Below, one piece after another: positions 11,085 through 22,482 of a stretch of 64,000 bases of DNA. The translations under genes were made by a program, and so were the position numbers. Positions within the stretch are counted from its first letter, which is position 1. Each line of letters begins with the position of its first letter. The notes below the pieces were generated by a model. The model did not search any database, was not told the DNA's origin, and saw only the letters and a program-made list of their open reading frames with translations. This stretch comes from Chloranthus sessilifolius (lineage: Eukaryota > Streptophyta > Magnoliopsida > Chloranthales > Chloranthaceae), in contig CM037592.1 in assembly GCA_021018995.1 (NCBI GenBank), positions 78,185,301 to 78,249,300 of the forward strand. The letters run 5' to 3'.

Positions 11085-11954
11085 GACCTAGTATGGAAGG
11101 CTTGAGCAGTGACCCTGCCATAGGTCGTTTACATAAAATAAGTATGATATGAAGTACATTGTGTAGGTGTATGGAGCTACTATAAGACTTAAGATATGTC
11201 ATGTAAGTTAGGTTGACAAGACAAGTAATAAAAGTGATAAACATTAGAATCATCATATGCACTAAAAATTGTTACGTCCTTTCAGCTTTATAGTTACGAA
11301 ATACTTATGAGAACTTTTATTATGTTGTTTATATGTATAATTATGAAATTGTAAAAGATTCACTTTCACTCACTAGGTTGCACCCACGATCACCTGGTGG
11401 TGGATCGGTTGTGCAACCCACTGAGTTTAATTGACTAAGTAAACTCATCACATGAAAAAATAACAGTTGCAGGTAAAGATATGGACTACTCTTCTCATGG
11501 GGATTTCGATGCAATGGTAGATGATACGATGCATGAGGGAGAGGACGTCGGAAATAATCTAGATGAGAGCGTAGATCCTGCTGATTATATGGGCATTAAG
11601 AGTTCACTTGCTTAGTTTTTCTTTCTGGTACTTAAAAGAGATACATTTCTCGTTGAGTTAACTTTTCGTACATGTTATGAGTTTATGTATGGAACCATTT
11701 TACCTTACGAAAAATCTTAATATATTTATTGTTTTAGATGCATGATTAATATGTAACTTTATAGCTGGTAATTCCCTTTATCGATTTTATCTCATAAAAT
11801 GGTTTATGTAATTGGTGATCACGAATCTTAAGGACCGACTTTAATGATATTTTATGAGATAGTATGTATGTCCACTTATTGCCTTAACAAGTGTGTAGGG
11901 TCATGACACGGGATTCTAGGCCCTAGAGATCAGGTAGAATTTTGGGTCGTGACA
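11085..11954 (+). mobile_element. Tekay-like LTR fragment
   Basis: Ends with GGGTCGTGACA at 11944-11954, matching the GGGCTGTCACA ends of the Tekay-type LTRs at 26226, 35038 and 45970. Contains the equivalent region just after TTGCAGGTAAAG (acidic-looking stretch at 11500-11610). The start is missing, removed by Tat-like LTR T3. The following bases (ACATGGCATAAAGG) are only weakly like the initiator-Met primer site. Confidence 0.5.
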
Positions 11955-12017
11955 ACATGGCATAAAGGATAGAACTCATATTTATAATCGTATCTTGTAG
12001 CACATTGTAGTAATGAT

Positions 12018-12596
12018 CATGGTTTTAAATTTCGCCAGAGACGTCTCGCATCTCGAAGCTTTACGAGATGAGATTGATATGTGATTTCCCCCTGAGTTGC
12101 TAGGCAAACTTTAGGGTTTTAAAATTTAATTTATATCATGTTCGGCTAGTATACCATTGAAAGTGTATTAATCATCATCTTTGTACACGTGCCACTATTT
12201 TTTCTCATTGTATCTAATCTATGTGATGATCTCGTGAACAACTATCATGGTGTATCCAAATCTTTGTAGTCTAATATTCGCTCTTATTCTTATCTTTTAA
12301 CTACTAATATTTAAGATCATTGATCAAACAGTGTACAATTCATTTATAGGTGTGATTGTGTAAGTGGGATATGTTCCAACCACTTGGACTGCTTAGATTG
12401 ATCGCAGATATTTCCCTTGTGGAATAACAATGATGCATTCCTTAATGGTGTAAGATGAAACACCTGTTTTAAAGGTGTAAGATCATTTAAAAAGGTTATT
12501 TCCGTATAACGCTATATGGCCAAGACATCTTGTCGAGATGTGAGATGTCCCAGTCTCGGGGCTGTCCCAGACAACTCCTCGAGATTTCAAAACATA
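12018..12596. mobile_element. Foldback element with 8-bp flanking duplication
   Basis: The left end CATGGTTTTAAATTTCG pairs imperfectly with the inverse of the right end CGAGATTTCAAAACATAA. Further in, CGTCTCGCATCTCG faces CGAGATGTGAGATG. Flanks are GTAATGAT (12010-12017) and ATAATGAT (12597-12604), 7 of 8 matching, as expected for a hAT-type 8-bp target duplication. No coding capacity. Confidence 0.45.
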
Positions 12597-12604
12597 ATAA
12601 TGAT

Positions 12605-13105
12605 ATACTCCATTTTTACTTAACAAGTTCTTTGTCATACTTATATACATATTTACTTGTCATAACAACTTAAAATTTGATCAATGACCTATACATCTCT
12701 AACCATTCATGCTTAATCTAGTATTGAAGATGACTCATCGTCAGTTCTCGAGCTAGGAAGCGACCTTATATGTCATCTCATGTTTCTCATGAAATCAAAG
12801 GAGAAAAGGCGCCAATATAGCAAGAGTAACATTAACATTACTTAGAACCCGCCTTGGCTGAAGGTGTTAACATTCACATAACGACGATGTGAGACAATGG
12901 ATCAAAATCTCGGTTTCGGTTTCGTGAACTTTAATTTATTAATTTTTTTTAAACTCTTTAATATTATTAAAAAACATATTTACACTAGTGAGACTAATTT
13001 TCGTTTGTTTATACTATTCTTTTCTAAACTAGTGAGACCATTCTTTTCAAGTTTGATTCTTTTAGAAGAGTATTAGTATTTGCAACTGAATATTAAGGGA
13101 AACTT
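12605..13105. other. No gene assigned
   Basis: AT-rich. A short stretch at 12730-12860 could be translated but has no recognisable motif. GTGAGACAATGGATCAAAAT (12890) recurs in inverted, imperfect form near 14600, hinting at an older foldback unit spanning both. Confidence 0.35.
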
Positions 13106-13109
13106 AGGA

Positions 13110-13385
13110 TTTACACCCTAAGAGTTGTTGACTGGATTGAATCCAACGATGGAGATAATGTTTTGTCCCAATCGATCACACAATGGATTTTGAGCTCATG
13201 CAAAACATATCATACGGTCAGATTTTGATTCCACGTTGAATAAATCTCAAAAGTGACCCGCCCACCCTTCTCATGATGCGCCCATGATCAGGGTCGCTTT
13301 GGGGATGTATGCCACGTGGAATCAAGATCTGACCGTCTGCTAGTTGGGCTATGATCTCAAGATCAACTGTATGAAATATTGGGTA
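13110..13385. mobile_element. Foldback MITE family 1, copy a
   Basis: Two inverted arms. The left arm has GATGGAGATAATGTTTTGTC, GATTTTGAGCTCATG, ACGGTCAGATTTTGATTCC; the right arm has TGCCACGTGGAATCAAGATC, TGACCGTCTGC, ATGATCTCAAGATCAACTG. The inner ends form a CCACGTGG-centred stem. No coding capacity. The right end is overlapped by copy b. Confidence 0.55.
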
Positions 13386-13745
13386 CCTCTATATATATGG
13401 GTACCTCTATTACTGCTCACGCAATCTCTTAAAGTGCCCATATGTGCAACCCCTTTAAACCCATTGATTACTTCGGAACAAATGATGGAGATCGTGTTTC
13501 ACCCTGATCTTCCATACAATGGATCTTGAGATCATGTCACACTATCACGATCAATTTTTTATTCCACATGTCATAGATCTCCAAAAAATTCCCCTTCAAT
13601 CCTATGGCACACATCACGCTCAAACATGATTTTAGGGTCATTTTTGTGGGATATATGACATTTGAAATAAAAAACTAACTGCCTCGCATCTCAAGATCAA
13701 TTGTATGGAAGATTAGGGTGAAACAAAATCTCCATCTTCTGATCT
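13386..13745. mobile_element. Foldback MITE family 1, copy b
   Basis: Starts GGGTACCTCTATTACTGCTC, like copy c at 17185. Contains GATGGAGATCGTGTTTCACC, ATGGATCTTGAGATCATG and ATTCCACATG in the left arm and the inverse set in the right arm, ending GGGTGAAACAAAATCTCCATC. Small in-frame stretches here are by-products. Confidence 0.55.
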
Positions 13746-13749
13746 GACA

Positions 13750-14150
13750 CAATCATAATGATAAATCACACTTTAATGGCGTAAGATCATTTAAACACCA
13801 ATTAACAAATCATAGGTGTGTGCCACATGGCATAATGATAAATCACACTTTAATGGTGTGAAATAAAAAGTGATACTTTAATAGTGTGAGATCATTTAAA
13901 CACCATCTAATCGATCATAGATTAAAGGCTGGGCAGTGAATGTGAACCATCTAATTTAAGAACTTTAATATCGACCCTTAAAATAAAAATCAAAGGCTAA
14001 TATTATAGTTCATGGTTCATATGGTTTAAACATTCCTAAAAAATAATTTTGACGGTTCAGATCACCTACATCGTAAACTCTTATGATCTAAGATCATTTA
14101 AACACAATTCTAGTGTGTATGTGATTTATAGGAGAGTCGGTCCCATATTC
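13750..14150. mobile_element. MITE family 2, copy a
   Basis: Shares with 18400-18950 and 20250-21425 the phrases CACTTTAATGGTGTGA, ATCATTTAAACACCA, CCATTAAAGT-like segments, TTTGACGG-TTCAGATCACC and the end AGAGTCGGTCC. Terminal parts read as inverted (A)TTTAAACACNAAAAT. No coding capacity. Confidence 0.45.
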
Positions 14151-14774
14151 CTTGCATATAAATGTGCGCATTACCTTAAACAACTAAGAAGAAGCAAACA
14201 AAAAAATTAAAAGAAAAACTGGGAGAAAAAGAGGAAGAAAGAAAGGGGAATAACAGGTAAGTCTTCACCACTTCATCATCTTCTACTTCTTCTTTTTTTC
14301 TTCTTCTCCATGGGTTTTAAACCCCCAAAAAGAATTTGGAAATCCGGCAGGATTCTGGCAGGTTTCCAGCAAGAAGAAAGGTGGTTTGCAGAAGAGGAAG
14401 AGAAGGAAGAAAAGAATTGAATTTTTTTGAAAAAAAAGGGTCTTATACCCAAAAATAATAATAATAATATAAAACAGGTCTTGGCCGATAATTTGGTATT
14501 TTCATAAGGGAGGGTGATATTTTACATATTCTCATCTCGGTTCAGGCTGAAACCGAGATGACTCGGCTAAAATTTTAAAATTTCACCCAAGATTTTAATC
14601 CATGTGTGAGACACAACCTATATAGTTAAACCTGTAACAGTGTGAGACACAATCTAGATATTCAAAAAGTTGGACAATGGTGAGGTCTAATTAGTTGAAC
14701 TAGATTTGTGTTCAACCAGGTTTGTAGTCATTAGATAGAGAAGAATCTTGACTTTCACAATTTCCATCTGTGCA
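14151..14774. other. Promoter-like but geneless stretch
   Basis: CATATAAATG at 14156 is TATA-like and is followed by a purine-rich stretch (14190-14260) and GGTAAGTCTTC (14256), a plausible splice donor. No protein-coding continuation is seen. Probably part of a decayed LTR. The motif CTCGGTTCAGGCTGAAACCGAG (two arms around GGC, 14535-14556) is a perfect short hairpin. Confidence 0.3.
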
Positions 14775-15449
14775 GTGAACTTTGCGAGTCCGTCGTGATG
14801 TTGCGCTCAATGATAGAGTCACCACCAAGAGCTTTTGGTGTGCCGGGATACCCTCAAATCAATATCATGAGCACCGAAGTGCTATATTTGACTCAAAATT
14901 GTCGGTCTACGCCAAAGCCTCTTGGGTAAGGACTTCGGTTATCAATTGGGATGGTGTTAGACACCCGATTGACCCGCTCGTAAGCGGTCTCTACTATGAC
15001 CAAGTATTTAAAAAAAATAAAGAAACGAGCAGCACTTCCTCTTGTTCGAAGGCACTCCGATCCTATTTGAGCTCCCACACAATCACCGAAATTTCGACGG
15101 CATAACGGCTCAAATTTTAGGATAAAGGAAAAGCAAAAGAAGATAGAGGAAATGAGGGGAGAGCCGAAACTCTCGGACTCTTGTAGCACCGTAGTTGGAT
15201 ATTCGAGTGAAAATAACACCGGCGAGCTTCCGATAGCACAAAGGTTTAAGGAAGGGTTCTAGCTTGTTATGGCTCGGGAGGTATGAGCTTGGAAGGTTAG
15301 GAATGATGATGATCTAGGGTAAGGGTGAAAGGGAAGAACCCAAGTACTAAAGCTTAGAGGATTAAGGCTTGAAATAGGGAGAGATTTCTCTAGAGTTTTC
15401 TCTCTTTTGAAAAAAAAATTCAGGTGGTTTAGTAGGGGGGGGGGGGGGT

Positions 15450-15460
15450 CTATTTATAGA
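15450..15460 (-). promoter_or_regulatory. TATA box of Tat-like LTR T2
   Basis: The minus strand reads TCTATAAATAGA, followed by a long homopolymer C-run (G-run 15436-15448 on the plus strand). Confidence 0.55.
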
Positions 15461-15736
15461 TGGAGAGGTGGTTAGTGAATGGTTAAGGTTCTAATTGGTT
15501 TAGCAATTAGGTAATGAGGATCTAAGATTTTCTAGGATTTCTAGGGCTTAGGTAGATAGGAATTGGATTTTAATGGTAGATGATAGGGTGGGGATTTAAG
15601 TGACAAAAGGGTGATAAAGAGAGCTAGTGGAGGCACTAGGGTCCTAAAGAAACCCACCCAAACTTTGGGGTGGTCCACAAGTCAAACCCAAAAGTTGAAA
15701 TTCGATCAGTTTTGCAAAAAAAATGAATTTGAATGA

Positions 15737-15910
15737 AGGCATGCATAATATGCATGCCTAAGTTTAAAATCGGGCCAAAAGGGCTCTAGAAGTGACGACC
15801 CATGTGGGGGCAGCTTGGTTTCAGCCAATTTGGTTGGGCATGCATAATATGCACGCTTAGCCATTTTCGGCCACAAATTGCCTGGGCGTGCGTGCATATA
15901 TGCACGCCTA
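15737..15910. repeat. Palindrome array in T2 U3
   Basis: Three units. At 15737-15759 there are perfect 10-nt arms AGGCATGCAT and ATGCATGCCT around an AAT spacer. At 15836-15858 is the same geometry with mismatches (GGGCATGCAT, AAT, ATGCACGCTT). At 15884-15907 GCGTGCATATATGCACGC is perfect. Units lie 280-450 bp upstream of the TATA box, the same place as in T1. Confidence 0.85.
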
Positions 15911-16415
15911 GCCAAATTCTTATATTTTTCTGCAATTTTTAAATCATCATAACTTTTGATGTACAACTCGGAATTAGGCAATTTTTGGCTCGTTGGAAAT
16001 CTAGAAATTTCCTCTTTTTAATAGTATAGGCTTTAGCTCCTATATATATTCATGTAAACTTTGACATTTGCCTTTCTATCCGCTGCTCTGATTGGTTCGA
16101 ATCGGGTCTGGGAATGGTTCTAAGGGTTAGGGTTGATTCCTAAGGATCCAAGATGGGTTTTTAAGGTTTGGGTTAAATTCTAAGAGTTCGAGAGGTGCTT
16201 TCGGAAGCTCGGGAGTATATCGCTCTCGAAGTATAGGTCAGTCGAGTCTTGAGTCAAATTTAGATGTCTATCCTATCTTTATAGGATGACTGGTCAATGT
16301 TCCTTTGTATCCATTGATCGTAGAACTAGTTGAACACGATTTTTGGTTTAACCAGCTGGACTTGATAATTGCTCCAACTAGTCAACAACAAAATTTAACT
16401 AAAAGTAAGGGAATC

Positions 16416-17025
16416 TTAGGGGTGGCAAGGGGTCGAGCGCGAGTATACCCATGCCCGTCATGGGCTTGTGGCAGTCATATGATTCTAAGCCCAATCTCGG
16501 CCAGCATCAACCTTTCAAAGCCCAAGCCCGGCCCGCCCAATTATTCATATATATGCCTAATGGCATGGAATTTTGGAAGAGGAGAGAAGGAGATTCTTTA
16601 CTCTTTTGTACTTTTAAAATCTTTCCCTACTAATATAATATATGGTATTTTGAAAATCTTTTTTCATTGGAAAGATATAATCTTCAAAACATGTTTTTAT
16701 TGACAATTGATTTCTTATTAGGAATTTTAGATCTAAGCATTCGACTAGACGTTAAGAAAGAGAGAAAGAGATGATCTCCTCTACTTTACTTGGATGATCT
16801 CCTTTACTTTAATTGGATGACATGAGACTAGTGATAGGAGGCTACCAAATATCAGAGCCTAAACGGCCTAGGGGGTTAGTCTCGAATCGTGCCCATTTAA
16901 TTATCTAGCTTAAAGTGTAGCCCAAGCCTGACTCACAGGCTTTATGATCAAGCCCAAGCCCACTTTAAAATGGGTCGGGTCTAACAGGCTGGGGGGGAGC
17001 CTATTCAGCCCATTGCCACCCCTAA
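16416..17025. mobile_element. hAT-like MITE (TAGGGGTGGCAA ends)
   Basis: Terminal inverted repeats TTAGGGGTGGCAA at 16416 and TTGCCACCCCTAA ending at 17025, of the TAGGGGTGGCAA type typical of plant hAT-related MITEs. GAATC flanks both ends (16411-16415 and 17026-17030); the usual 8-bp duplication is not intact. Subterminal parts (GGGCTTG, GCCCAAGCC, GGCTTTATG) are also inversely repeated. Open frames inside are non-genic. Confidence 0.7.
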
Positions 17026-17184
17026 GAATCACCATGTGAGGTTGAATTTATCAATGAGTTGGCATATGGCAATCAACTCACTCTTTTAAGCGTGAACTGG
17101 TCATTCTCTTCAGGCTAAAATAGTCAAAACAACACATTTACTGATTTTATGTTCATAATAGCTGCATTTTTTAGGGTTTGGTCC

Positions 17185-17615
17185 TAGGGTACCTCTGCTC
17201 GCGCCTACATCTAAAATTCACTGAAACTCATTGACTGCTTGGAATTATATGATGGAGATCTTTTTTGCCGCAATCTTCTACAAAATAGATCTTGAGACCA
17301 TAAGCATACCATCAGACGGTCAATTTTTTATTCCACATGACATAGATCCCAAAAAAATTGCTCTAAAATCACATGGCATAATCACGCTCAAACGTGATTT
17401 TAGGACTGATTTTGGGATCTATGCTAAGTGGAATAAAAAAACTAACCATCTAATGATATAATCATGGTTTGAAGATCTACTGTATCGAAGATTGGAGTGT
17501 AAGATCATGATTTGAAAATCCACTGTGAAGAAGATTGGGGTGAATAACGATCTTCATAGTATGATTTTAAGGAATCAATGGGTTTCAATTTTTAGACGTA
17601 GGTGCCCTCAGTAGG
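17185..17615. mobile_element. Foldback MITE family 1, copy c
   Basis: The best-preserved long copy. Left end GGGTACCTCTGCTCGCGCCT then ACATCTAAAATTCACTGAAA; right end GGTTTCAATTTTTAGACGTA then GGTGCCCTCAGTAGG, the inverse with mismatches. The core carries GATGGAGATC, ATAGATCTTGAGACCATAAG and TTTTTTATTCCACATGACAT, mirrored at 17415-17570. Confidence 0.6.
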
Positions 17616-17924
17616 TGATTGCAAAAAAAAAATAATAATAAAATAAAATAAAAATAAAAATAAATAGCCATTTAGGCAGAAAATGAACTGCAAAATTGTG
17701 TGCACCTAAAATAAACGGATCACTACGCCGGCATGCGAGCAATGCACTCGATGGACTCTTAAGTCATCCACGGATCTCTATGCTTCTTAAGTCTGCACAT
17801 AATAAGAATATAAGATCCGCACAGCTAATGAGTCGCGTGACATGTATCAATGATCGGGTCGGCTGTTGTATACTAGCTCCCCATAATATTACTCCATTCT
17901 AAAATCTTCAATATAATAAGGCTG

Positions 17925-18341
17925 GTGTTAATACCACACCACTATATGTTATAGCCACCTCACTTAAACGCAGGAAAACTCCGTTGACTGTTTTGGTTCT
18001 TACGATGGAGACCGTTTTCAGTCTTAATCTTCCACATAATAGGTCTTGAGTTCGTAGGCCCACCATCAGACGGTCAAATGTCGATTCCACATGGCACACA
18101 TTCCAAAAAATGAACGTAATCATATCATACCATTAACGTGGTTCACCTTTACTTTTTTGGGATGTGTGCCACATTTAATCACCATCTTCCCGTCTGATAG
18201 GAGGCTCATGATCTCAAGATCTATGTTGTGGAATATTGGGACAAAAAACGATCTCTATCTTCTTATTTAAAGCAGTCAAAACAAATTTTTACCTTCGTTT
18301 AAGTGAGGTGGCTCTAACATAAAGTAGTGTGGTAGTAACAC
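17925..18341. mobile_element. Foldback MITE family 1, copy d
   Basis: Terminal inverted repeats are clear: GTGTTAATACCACACCAC at the left and the inverse of GTGTGGTAGTAACAC at the right, continuing as GCCACCTCACTTAAACG against CGTTTAAGTGAGGTGGC. The inner core matches the other family 1 copies (GATGGAGACCGTTTTCAG, GTCTTGAGTTCGTAGG, TCGATTCCACATGGCACACA). The outermost borders may extend about 12 bp further. Confidence 0.65.
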
Positions 18342-18399
18342 GAGACTATAACAAAAAGAATTCTGAACGGATGGTTGGGATCCTCGGATAATGGCTCTT

Positions 18400-18950
18400 G
18401 ACCAACATTTAAACCCAAAATACAGTTAAAATTAGACTTTTTATCTCACTCCATTAAAGTGTGATTTATCATTATGCCATATGGGAAACATCTATGATCA
18501 ATCTAAATTCCCTAGGTGGCAATTTTTCATTAGAATATGTTTCAACCCAATGAAACATGCCGATTAGCGGATCCAATGATCAAAATTTCGGTCTATTTTG
18601 TATGAGGATCATATTTTCGACCAAAATTTCGTTTTCGGTCCCCTCCGAATCTGAAATGAAACCCGAAATTTTGATCCTTGAGCGAATGTGAATCATTAGA
18701 TTAATTAACTTTAATAGCTGCCATTAAAGTTAAAAGCAACTATTGATATTATAGTCCACAAATGAGATGGTATAATCCTCCCTAAAACACCATTTTTAAG
18801 TATATTGTATTTTAATCTATAATCTATCAGTTTGACGATTTCGGATCACCCTCATCTTAAATCATTAATGGTGTAAGACCATTTAAACACAATTTTAGTG
18901 TTTAAATGAGGGCTAATAAGAGAGTCGGTCCTTTATACAGGTGCCTGCCC
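18400..18950. mobile_element. MITE family 2, copy b
   Basis: Left part CATTTAAACCCAAAAT, CTCCATTAAAGTGTGATTTA and TCATTATGCCATATGG. Right part AATTTTAGTGTTTAAATGAG and GAGAGTCGGTCC. It is interrupted at 18575-18690 by a short insert whose ends GATCAAAATTTCGG and CGAAATTTTGATC are inverse. Confidence 0.5.
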
Positions 18951-19077
18951 AGAGTACATGTCTGCTTATGCAAGATAGCTAGCCAACCTGACAATCAAGA
19001 TCGGCCCATAATGACTGGGTTTCCTCAGGGGGGGCACTCCATCATAAGCTAAAAGACTTGTCATTAGCTACTCGGAT

Positions 19078-19167
19078 CAGTTTTCGAGATGCTAGGCCAT
19101 GTTGAACCACCACGCGCTCCTTCTCATTCCACAGTTTTCGAGATGCCAGGCCATGTTGAACCACCAA
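19078..19167. repeat. Direct duplication of about 36 bp
   Basis: CAGTTTTCGAGATGC followed by AGGCCATGTTGAACCACCA occurs at 19078-19113 and again at 19132-19167, one mismatch, separated by 18 bp. Confidence 0.8.
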
Positions 19168-19274
19168 CATTTCAAGACTTAGTTGAAATGTTGTCTATAT
19201 CATTCGATTCAGCGAGTCACAGGCCATCTAATACCAATGGACCGTTAGATTTATAGAGCAGCCATTAAATTTAG

Positions 19275-19345
19275 GTGGTGATTGACTGCTTTAACTTAGA
19301 CGATGGAGATTGTATTTTCATCCCAATCTTTTCCACCAACGATTT
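19275..19345. mobile_element. Foldback MITE family 1, arm fragment
   Basis: GATTGACTGCTTTAACTTAG, GATGGAGATTGTATTTTCAT and CCCAATCTTTTCCACCA match the left arm of family 1; the remainder is absent. Confidence 0.4.
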
Positions 19346-19867
19346 TTCAGATAATGGCTCACTTATCAGCTATATCCTATTGCTAATTTCGAACTTGAAC
19401 TAAAAAGATGTCAAAGGATGGTACCGTACAAAGAGAGAGAGAATTTAAAAAAGAATAAAGGTGGATTACCCCTTCTTTGTACATTATTCGATTATCATCC
19501 TCTTCCTACACCTAATATAGTATTTAATTAATCCAAGTGATTAAGATAATAATTCATAAATTAAAGTGAGTCCAAATATTATACTCACTCGTAGATATGG
19601 AGGTATAAGATTTATGTACGCTAAAATACACAACAATAAAAATTAAAGTACACTAATTGAATGATTTAAATGCTCTAATAAAAGTGATTCTGTACCTAAG
19701 AGATGTATAATTATGGCTGCTAGTTGGACATATTTAATTGATCAAATAAATATGTTTAGAGACGGCCATGACACAATCTTTCTAGAGACGGTCATAGATG
19801 CCCTCATGTTTTGGAGAAGTTGAGGAAGCATGTACCTTCTAAGTTAGATATTTAAAACAAAATACAG

Positions 19868-19868
<1 letters not shown>
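19346..19868. other. No gene seen
   Basis: AT-rich intergenic sequence with no recognisable open frame or repeat boundary. Confidence 0.4.

Positions 19869-19936
<68 letters not shown>
19869..19936. repeat. (TA)n microsatellite
   Basis: About 33 uninterrupted TA units, the longest simple repeat in the window. Confidence 0.95.
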
Positions 19937-19938
<2 letters not shown>

Positions 19939-20249
19939 GCTAGAATGCTGCATTCGAGCGTAGATCATGTGCCACATGGCATGCAATCTCAAAACAAATG
20001 CCTGATTTCGCATCATCAGCCGCATAACACGTGCTAAAAATTTCTCCGACTTTTTGCCCTTCATTAAAAACCCTGGTAAAAGTTTCCCATTTGCCTACCT
20101 AACCTAGTGCATTGATTTTTTCTTCCAACTTTGACCAAGTTTTAGATGGTTGATGAGATGTATTTTCAATTTTTAGTTTGGATGAACCCTCGTCGACATT
20201 GTGCATGGTTGAGCCCTACATCGCTAGTGCAGGGATATAATATATGGGA

Positions 20250-21425
20250 TAATGACTCCTAAACATTTAAACATCAAAATATGGTGTTTAAATGATCTTA
20301 CACCATTAAAATTAAATCTTTGATCTCACACCATTAAAGTGTAATTTATCATTATGCCATGTGACACACATCTATAATTAAGAACTAACTAGGATTTTTT
20401 TTCAGTGCAGACAAGCAGTCATTCCATATATACAAAAAAAGGAAATTAGCAAAGAACTTTGAAGCAACTTTAGTGCCTACATTAGAAAAGAAATTTTCAA
20501 ATTTTGAGTACCGCAGTTTTTCATAGACGAAAAACATTAATTGATTTCAAAACAATGAAGATTTTTTTTGTTCCAATCTTCTCCACAATAGATTTTAAGA
20601 TCATGGCGCGTCTATCATACGGTCAAATGTTGATTCCACATTACACACGTCCCTAAAAGTGAAGGTCAACTTCTTTGCCTATGGTACATGTCACTTTTGG
20701 GAATGCGTGTTATATGAAATCAACATCTAACTGTCTGATAGGCACACTGTGATCTTAAGATATGTCGTGGGAAAGATTGAAACAAAAATAATCATCATCG
20801 CCTAATTCAAATCAATGATTTTCATCCATGAAAACTTTATGGTATAGACTACGAAAAACGGTTGTACCCATTTTCAGATTAAGAGAGAATGAATTAACCG
20901 TGTTGGGAATAGTCCATTTGTTGAGATAGATTCCTCCTAAGAAAAGCAAAGAATAATTTGGATTATTTTTTAAAAGAAAAAAGTATAGTTTTTCTTATTT
21001 GCAACCTGCCAACGAGGCTTAATATAGGTATGATATATAAAAAATAAATTAATAGAATATATACATATAATAAACATAAAAGGCTAAAGCTGAGCGTAGG
21101 CATATGCCTATACTCGCAACCTTCCTGTAATAAATGTAAATTTTCCCAATAGCAATCTATCATTAGAGCATGTCTCATCTCAAAGAAATATGGCTATAAG
21201 TGGGCTAGAACAATCCGATTGACAAACTTTAATATAAGCCATTAAAACTAAAAATAGTTGATTTTATAATCAAACGTATCATATTTAAATCTCCCTAAAA
21301 CACCATTTTGAGCTTGAGGCACTTAAATTTATGATCTATCATTTTGACGGAATGGATCACCCATATCTTAACCCCTTTAAGCACCATTTTGGTCTTTAAA
21401 CGACAGTCAAGTTCATAATATATAT
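20250..21425. mobile_element. MITE family 2, copy c, split by a nested insertion
   Basis: The left half (20250-20400) and right half (about 21140-21425) match copies a and b: ACACCATTAAAGTGTAATTT and TCATTATGCCATGTG on the left; TAAATCTCCCTAAAACACCA, TTTTGACGGAATGGATCACC and GGTCTTTAAACGACAGTC on the right. The middle 750 bp is foreign and includes a family 1 foldback. Left TIR GACTCCTAAACATTTAAACA faces the inverse of the right end. Confidence 0.5.
20530..20815. mobile_element. Foldback MITE family 1, copy f (nested)
   Basis: Core phrases AATCTTCTCCACAATAGATT, TTTAAGATCATGGCGCG, ACGGTCAAATGTTGATTCC and the mirrored GAAATCAACATCTAACTGTC, TGTGATCTTAAGATATGTCG. Lies inside the family 2 copy c. 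Confidence 0.5.
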
Positions 21426-21757
21426 ATATATATATATATAGGAGATATGGGTTGGAATGCATAAAATGAATCCATGCATTCCAATCTCGAATCACATGTC
21501 GCTGGCAAGTAATCCCAAAACAACACTCGTTTTTGGATATATGCCATCTGGCATGTGATCTAGATCAAAAAATTTAAAAAAATTTTAGTTGCCAAAGTTT
21601 GAGTACCACCATCTCACATATTTTGATACATTGAACTTTCCTCCCTTTGACCACATTTTCGATAATTAATATGTATCAAATCATACTCAACTTTTTTGAT
21701 TGACCTTTGATCATTTATGAACAGGTATCCGTCTCACTTGATCCCCTTGATTTTGGG

Positions 21758-21813
<56 letters not shown>

Positions 21814-22480
21814 ATATATTTGTATTTGTGTTTCAAAAATGTAAATTCACATTTTGAAGGTTAAAAACCAAAAAATGTGTTAGTTAAAAAGATTATTTAC
21901 GTTAAAAAGTTGTTTTAAAAGGGTTTGTTTGAAAAGTAGTATGATTGAAAGAGGCTCACGGCTATGCACACCATGTAGCATCCATCACGAGGATCAGGTT
22001 ACGCGGTAACTTAGACGAGATCGATCAGGTAACACCCAAAAAAAATTTGGACATGATCTAATGCATAATCACAGTTGAAAATATTGTCAAAGGTGCCCAA
22101 AATATATGCACCAAGTTGGTTGAACGTCACTTTTTCCTTGACCCATCAAACAGAGGCCAGAGTACAAAAGAAAAAAGATAAAACCTTTTTTACATGCCCC
22201 ATGATAGATCAACCCAAAACAGGTGTTGTTTTGGATTGATCATACCACATGGCAAGTGATCTTCTGGCATCCAATCAGCCCTTGCCGAATGCATCTTCCC
22301 ATTTCTCTATTTGAAATAATAGATTTTGAAAGGTGTTTTGAAAAGATAGTAGTATATTGCCCATTTCTAAATGGAGCATTTTAGATAGAAAAGCATTAAA
22401 ACCACTTTTTTTACAACACTCTGGTCAGCTCCACCAATAGATGGGACGCTCCACCAAAAATATCCTTCAATCACCGTGCC
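21426..22480. other. MITE-like scraps and AT microsatellites, no gene
   Basis: (AT)n at 21417-21440 and (CT)n(AT)n at 21762-21811. TGGCATGTGATCTAGATCAA-like text near 21550 resembles 19960-20050 and 22200-22265 (CCACATGGCA plus CAAAACAA), suggesting a third, poorly delimited repeat family. No coding sequence. Confidence 0.4.
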
Positions 22481-22482
22481 GC

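Larger units (their letters stand above)
14775..16270 (-). mobile_element. Tat-like LTR T2
   Basis: Same layout as T1 and T3 read on the minus strand: start at about 16270 (TAGACATCTAAATTTGACTC, terminal bases decayed), degenerate TTCCTAAGG repeats (16205-16095), palindrome array (15910-15737), TATA box (15460-15450) next to a long C-run. The U5 side ends in a region reading ATCATTGAGCGCAACATC and GACGGACTCGCAAAGTTCAC, phrases I associate with Tat U5/leader sequence. No gag lies beyond it, so it may be a solo LTR, but no flanking duplication was found. Open frames at 14782-15219 are non-genic. Confidence 0.6.

Noticed and set aside
14782..15219. Overlapping 107- and 108-codon frames on both strands
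   Set aside because: They fall in the U5 side of Tat-like LTR T2, which has higher GC and so fewer stops; no protein similarity.
16305..16703. 132-codon plus-strand frame
   Set aside because: Crosses the left terminal repeat of a hAT-like MITE, so cannot be an old gene.
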